Source: CAZOHN01 sp964579325 (GTDB lineage Bacteria > Pseudomonadota > Alphaproteobacteria > Rhodobacterales > Rhodobacteraceae). Taken from it: 8,068 bases of DNA. The translations under genes and the position numbers were made by a program. Positions 6,102 to 8,068 of the stretch are shown in pieces. The stretch is from NCBI GenBank assembly GCA_964579325.1, contig CAZOHN010000163.1, positions 1 through 8,068 of the forward strand. Reading direction: 5' to 3'. Within the stretch, counting starts at the first letter, position 1, and every line of letters begins with the position of its first letter. Below the pieces are notes generated by a model. It ran no database searches and was not told where the DNA came from. It was given only the letters and a program-made list of their open reading frames with translations.

Positions 6102-6143
6102 GTTGCTTTTGTCCACGCTTTGCGCTATATGGACAAAAGCAAC
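6102..6143. promoter_or_regulatory. Perfect 14-bp inverted repeat, probable autoregulatory operator of the RES-Xre operon
   Basis: GTTGCTTTTGTCCA (6102-6115) and TGGACAAAAGCAAC (6130-6143) are exact reverse complements separated by 14 bp. The left arm covers the predicted -35 box, and the right arm covers the end of the -10 box and the likely transcription start. Antitoxins of this kind normally bind inverted repeats over their own promoter, so this is the expected operator. It lies 7 bp after the sulfotransferase stop and could fold as an mRNA hairpin there, but the stem is AT-rich, the loop is long and no T-run follows, so a terminator role is less likely. Confidence 0.75.
6103..6131 (+). 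promoter_or_regulatory. Predicted sigma-70-type promoter for the toxin-antitoxin operon
   Basis: TTGCTT (6103-6108) and TATATG (6126-6131) are separated by exactly 17 bp and match four of six consensus bases each. Transcription would start near 6138, leaving a leader of about 20 nt before ATG 6158 with AAGGTG (6146-6151) as ribosome site. The elements lie inside the two arms of the inverted repeat, which supports repression by occlusion. Confidence 0.55.
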
Positions 6144-6157
6144 TCAAGGTGTCCTGC

Positions 6158-6766
6158 ATGCCACCCCCTTCCTCCGCCCTCGCCATCCAGCCGCCCCGCC
6201 CGCACGACGACCTCGCCTCGATCCTGCGCCAGCGGCTTGATCGCGCCGTATCGGCACTGATCCGCACGGCCGACCGCGCCGACATGGCCGAGGCGCTGGC
6301 CGCACCCACCGATCTCGGCGCCGTGGCCGCGCTCCTCTCCAGCGATGGGGTCGCGGCCGCCCTGCGCGAGCTCGACCCGCTCGCCCCCGCCCGCGCCCGG
6401 GCCTTCGATGCCCATGCCGCGCTTCTGGCGCAGGCGGGCGAGATGCTGACCACGCCCGAGGTCGTCGCCCGGCTCGGCGTCTCGCGGCAGGCGGTGGACA
6501 AGCGCCGCGTGCGCGGTGGCCTGCTGGCACTCAAGATCGGCGCCGACTGGAATTATCCGGCGTTCCAGTTCGACCGGGCCGAGGTCCTGCCGGGCCTCGC
6601 CGAAGTGCTCCAGCGCCTTGCCCCCAAGGGCCCCTGGGTCGCCCTCGACATCCTGCTCGCCCCTGACAGCGCGCTTGGCGGACGGTCGCTCCTCGACGTG
6701 GTCCGCGCGGGCGACCTCGCGCTTGCCCGACGGGCGCTCGACGTCGCCGAGGGCGACGGGTTCTGA
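6158..6766 (+). CDS. Antitoxin of RES-Xre type (Xre/MbcA/ParS-like, DUF2384 C-terminus)
   Basis: A 202-aa protein, apparently the antitoxin of a two-gene module. Residues about 97-125 (LTTPEVVARLGVSRQAVDKRRVRGGLLAL) form a helix-turn-helix. The C-terminus (about 142-195) carries the toxin-binding pattern of Xre/MbcA/ParS antitoxins: LPGLAEVLQRL, then GPWVALDILLAPDSALGGRSLLDVVRAG. The first 95 residues are an Ala/Pro/Leu-rich helical stretch with no motif I recognise; typical RES-associated antitoxins are shorter. ATG 6158 is preferred because AAGGTG lies 6 nt upstream; GTG 6149, in the same frame, would add three residues but has no ribosome site. The gene ends in TGATG, sharing one base with the toxin start, so toxin translation should depend on antitoxin translation. 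Repression through the inverted repeat upstream is inferred. Confidence 0.82.
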   Translation: MPPPSSALAIQPPRPHDDLASILRQRLDRAVSALIRTADRADMAEALAAPTDLGAVAALLSSDGVAAALRELDPLAPARARAFDAHAALLAQAGEMLTTPEVVARLGVSRQAVDKRRVRGGLLALKIGADWNYPAFQFDRAEVLPGLAEVLQRLAPKGPWVALDILLAPDSALGGRSLLDVVRAGDLALARRALDVAEGDGF

Positions 6767-7383
6767 TGCAGCCGTCCCGCGGCCCGACCGGCGCCGCAGC
6801 CCCGCCCCCGCCCGACCTCGCAACTCGTGAGTTGCCCTTGAGCGTCCTGCCCGCCGGCTCCTTGCTGGCGCGGATCCATCGTTCCGAACATGGCCCGGTC
6901 TTCTTCGGACCCGGGCCGGGCCGTCCGCCGACCCACCGCTTCGACAGCGCGACGGGGCGCTTCGGCGTGCTCTACCTCGGCCTCACCTGGGAAGCCGCCT
7001 TCGCCGAGACGCTGTTGCGCACGCCCGCGCGCCGCCTCGTCGCGGAGGCGGACATCGCCGCGCGCGCCCTCACCATGCTCAGCCCGACACGCGGCCTTAC
7101 CGCCGTGGCCGCCCTCGGCCCGGGCCTCTCCACGCTCGGCACCGATGCCGCGCTCTCGACGGGGCCCTACGCGCCTTGCGGCCTCTGGGCCGATGCGCTC
7201 TTCGATCATCCAGCGCGACCCGATGGCATCCTCTACGCGTCGCGCCACGACCCCAGCCTGACGTGCCTCGCACTCTTCGACCGCGACGATCCGGGCCTGA
7301 CCGTGCAGGCAACCACCCCGCTGCCCGACATGGCGACCGAAATCGGCGCGCTCCTCGACCGCTACGGCAAGGCGCTCGGCTGA
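6766..7383 (+). CDS. RES domain toxin (probable NAD+-degrading enzyme)
   Basis: A 205-aa RES-domain protein. The family name refers to conserved Arg, Glu and Ser, and all three have candidates here: R36/R39 in LLARIHRSEHGPVFFGPG, E81 in GVLYLGLTWEAAFAETLL (with Y70), and S159 in DGILYASRHDPSLTCLALFDR. Characterised RES toxins resemble ADP-ribosyltransferases; MbcT uses NAD+ in a phosphorolysis reaction, and ParT modifies a host enzyme. Loss of NAD+ and growth arrest would be the expected effect. A Pro/Ala-rich N-terminus of about 22 residues precedes the domain. The start overlaps the antitoxin stop (TGATG) and has only a weak CGGG upstream, in keeping with re-initiation. The catalytic residues look intact, so this should be an active module and not a remnant. 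Codon use and GC match the neighbours, so there is no obvious sign of recent transfer. Confidence 0.87.
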   Translation: MQPSRGPTGAAAPPPPDLATRELPLSVLPAGSLLARIHRSEHGPVFFGPGPGRPPTHRFDSATGRFGVLYLGLTWEAAFAETLLRTPARRLVAEADIAARALTMLSPTRGLTAVAALGPGLSTLGTDAALSTGPYAPCGLWADALFDHPARPDGILYASRHDPSLTCLALFDRDDPGLTVQATTPLPDMATEIGALLDRYGKALG

Positions 7384-7387
7384 CCGA

Positions 7388-7588
7388 TCACCAGTGCGGC
7401 GGCTTCTGGTCGGCGAGGGTGACGGACCCGCTGTCGGCCTCGCGCTCGGCCTCCCGCGCGATCAGCATCCCGATCCGCGCCTGCAATTGCCCGATCTCGC
7501 GGCCCTGCGTGGCCACCACGTCCGACAGGTCCTCGACCAGGCGGGTCAGGTGGGCGATCTTCTCTTCGAGCGCGGTGGTGTCGGTCAT
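7388..7588 (-). CDS. slyX: SlyX family small coiled-coil protein
   Basis: A 66-aa protein of the usual SlyX size. It starts MTDTTALEEKIAHLTRLVEDLSDVVATQGREIGQLQARI, a heptad-patterned coiled coil, and ends LADQKPPHW, the Pro-Pro-His-aromatic tail typical of SlyX. The function is unknown; the name comes from a gene beside the slyD prolyl isomerase in E. coli. GGGAG lies about 1-2 nt before the ATG on the coding strand, closer than ideal. The gene converges on the RES toxin with only 4 bp between their stop codons, and is divergent from hisS. Confidence 0.85.
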   Translation of the reverse strand: MTDTTALEEKIAHLTRLVEDLSDVVATQGREIGQLQARIGMLIAREAEREADSGSVTLADQKPPHW

Positions 7589-7625
7589 GCTCCCGGCGTT
7601 AGCACGCCGCAGCCTGTCGCGGTAG

Positions 7626-7643
7626 GGCGGGGTTCACCCCGCC
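7626..7643. terminator. GC-rich hairpin in the slyX-hisS divergent gap
   Basis: GGCGGGG-TTCA-CCCCGCC is a perfect 7-bp stem with a 4-nt loop, followed by TCTCTC. It looks like a terminator, but both flanking genes point away from it. It could stop plus-strand transcripts that leave the toxin operon and run antisense through slyX before they reach hisS. Otherwise it may be a common intergenic hairpin of this group. The rest of the 137-bp gap (7589-7725) shows no clear promoter to me. Confidence 0.4.
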
Positions 7644-7725
7644 TCTCTCGCCCGCCACCGGGCCCGCCTTGCCCGCCCCGCGCCCATCCGCTATGCCCCG
7701 GGCCGAGTTCAGCGAGGCGCCCGAC

Positions 7726-8068
7726 ATGGCCAAGGATGCAAAACCCCGTCGCCCGCGCGCGGAGACGCCCAAGGGCTTCCGCGACTACTTCGGCGCCGAG
7801 GTGACCGAGCGGCAGGAGATACTGGGCAAGATCGCCGAGGTCTACCGCCTCTACGGCTTCGACCCGCTGGAAACCTCCGCCGTCGAGACGGTCGAGGCCC
7901 TGGGCAAGTTCCTCCCCGACGTCGACCGCCCCAACGAGGGCGTGTTCGCCTGGCAAGAGGAAGAAGGCGACTGGCTCGCGCTCCGCTACGACCTCACCGC
8001 GCCGCTGGCCCGCGTCTCCGCGCAATACCGCAACGACCTCGCCTTCCCCTACCGCCGCTACGCGATGG
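7726..8068 (+). CDS. hisS: Histidyl-tRNA synthetase, N-terminal part, 3' truncated
   Basis: The first 114 codons of a class II histidyl-tRNA synthetase, which charges tRNA-His with histidine in the cytoplasm. The frame runs off the window edge without a stop. After a basic N-terminus (MAKDAKPRRPRAETPKG) comes FRDYFGAEVTERQEILGKIAEVYRLYGFDPLETSAVE (motif 1 region), then LGKFLPDVDRPNEGVFAW and LALRYDLTAPLARVSAQY, the ATP/histidine pocket segment, followed by FPYRRYAM at the start of motif 2. ATG 7726 is preferred: GAGG at 7714-7717 lies 8 nt upstream and MAKD is the usual opening. ATG 7693 is in frame and would add 11 residues without a clear ribosome site. Many alphaproteobacteria have a divergent HisRS that recognises an unusual tRNA-His; whether this one belongs there depends on the missing part. 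Confidence 0.95.
   Translation, partial: MAKDAKPRRPRAETPKGFRDYFGAEVTERQEILGKIAEVYRLYGFDPLETSAVETVEALGKFLPDVDRPNEGVFAWQEEEGDWLALRYDLTAPLARVSAQYRNDLAFPYRRYAM

Noticed and set aside
6102..6143. Reading the inverted repeat as the sulfotransferase terminator or a mobile-element end
   Set aside because: The AT-rich stem, 14-nt loop and missing T-run do not fit a terminator, and there is no transposase or target duplication. The embedded promoter explains it better.
6125..7248. Long minus-strand open frames opposite the toxin-antitoxin genes
   Set aside because: They are Arg/Gly/Ala-rich shadows; the plus-strand frames carry RES and DUF2384-type motifs, a ribosome site and a TGATG junction.

Overview
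The window is GC-rich (roughly two thirds G+C), tightly packed chromosomal DNA. It looks like an alphaproteobacterium of the Rhodobacter/Paracoccus group (Rhodobacteraceae): strong G/C preference at third codon positions, a hisS start typical of that family, and a two-domain GT14 glycosyltransferase that I associate with Rhodobacterales. I see no rRNA, tRNA, CRISPR array, insertion sequence or phage gene.

Layout, left to right. (1) 1-503, plus strand: the 3' end of a CobW/COG0523-type GTPase, probably a zinc metallochaperone. (2) 504-560: a convergent intergenic gap with a 9-bp hairpin, probably a terminator. (3) 561-3115, minus strand: a translationally coupled pair, an ECF sigma factor followed by a 671-aa membrane-anchored von Willebrand factor A protein (4-bp ATGA overlap). 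The VWA protein has a short cytoplasmic N-terminus before its single membrane segment and may be the sigma factor's regulator. (4) 3173-5145, minus strand: a GT14 (core-2/I-branching-like) glycosyltransferase with a large uncharacterised C-terminal domain, followed 14 bp later by a HIT-family nucleotide hydrolase. (5) 5146-5275: a divergent regulatory region with a perfect 18-bp palindrome (5179-5196). (6) 5276-6094, plus strand: a PAPS-dependent carbohydrate-type sulfotransferase. (7) 6102-7383, plus strand: a RES-Xre type toxin-antitoxin operon. A perfect 14+14-bp inverted repeat wraps its predicted promoter, and antitoxin and toxin overlap at TGATG. (8) 7388-7588, minus strand: slyX, convergent with the toxin gene and separated from it by only 4 bp. 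(9) 7726 to the end, plus strand: the 5' part of hisS.

Two systems stand out. The glycosyltransferase and sulfotransferase share one control region and together suggest enzymes that branch and sulfate a surface glycan; the HIT hydrolase could act on adenylylated by-products. The RES-Xre module is a likely NAD-degrading toxin with its antitoxin and a clear autoregulatory operator. Its antitoxin carries a long N-terminal extension ahead of its DNA-binding helices. The sigma/VWA pair is a third candidate regulatory unit. All functions are inferred from motifs read by eye; no database search was possible.
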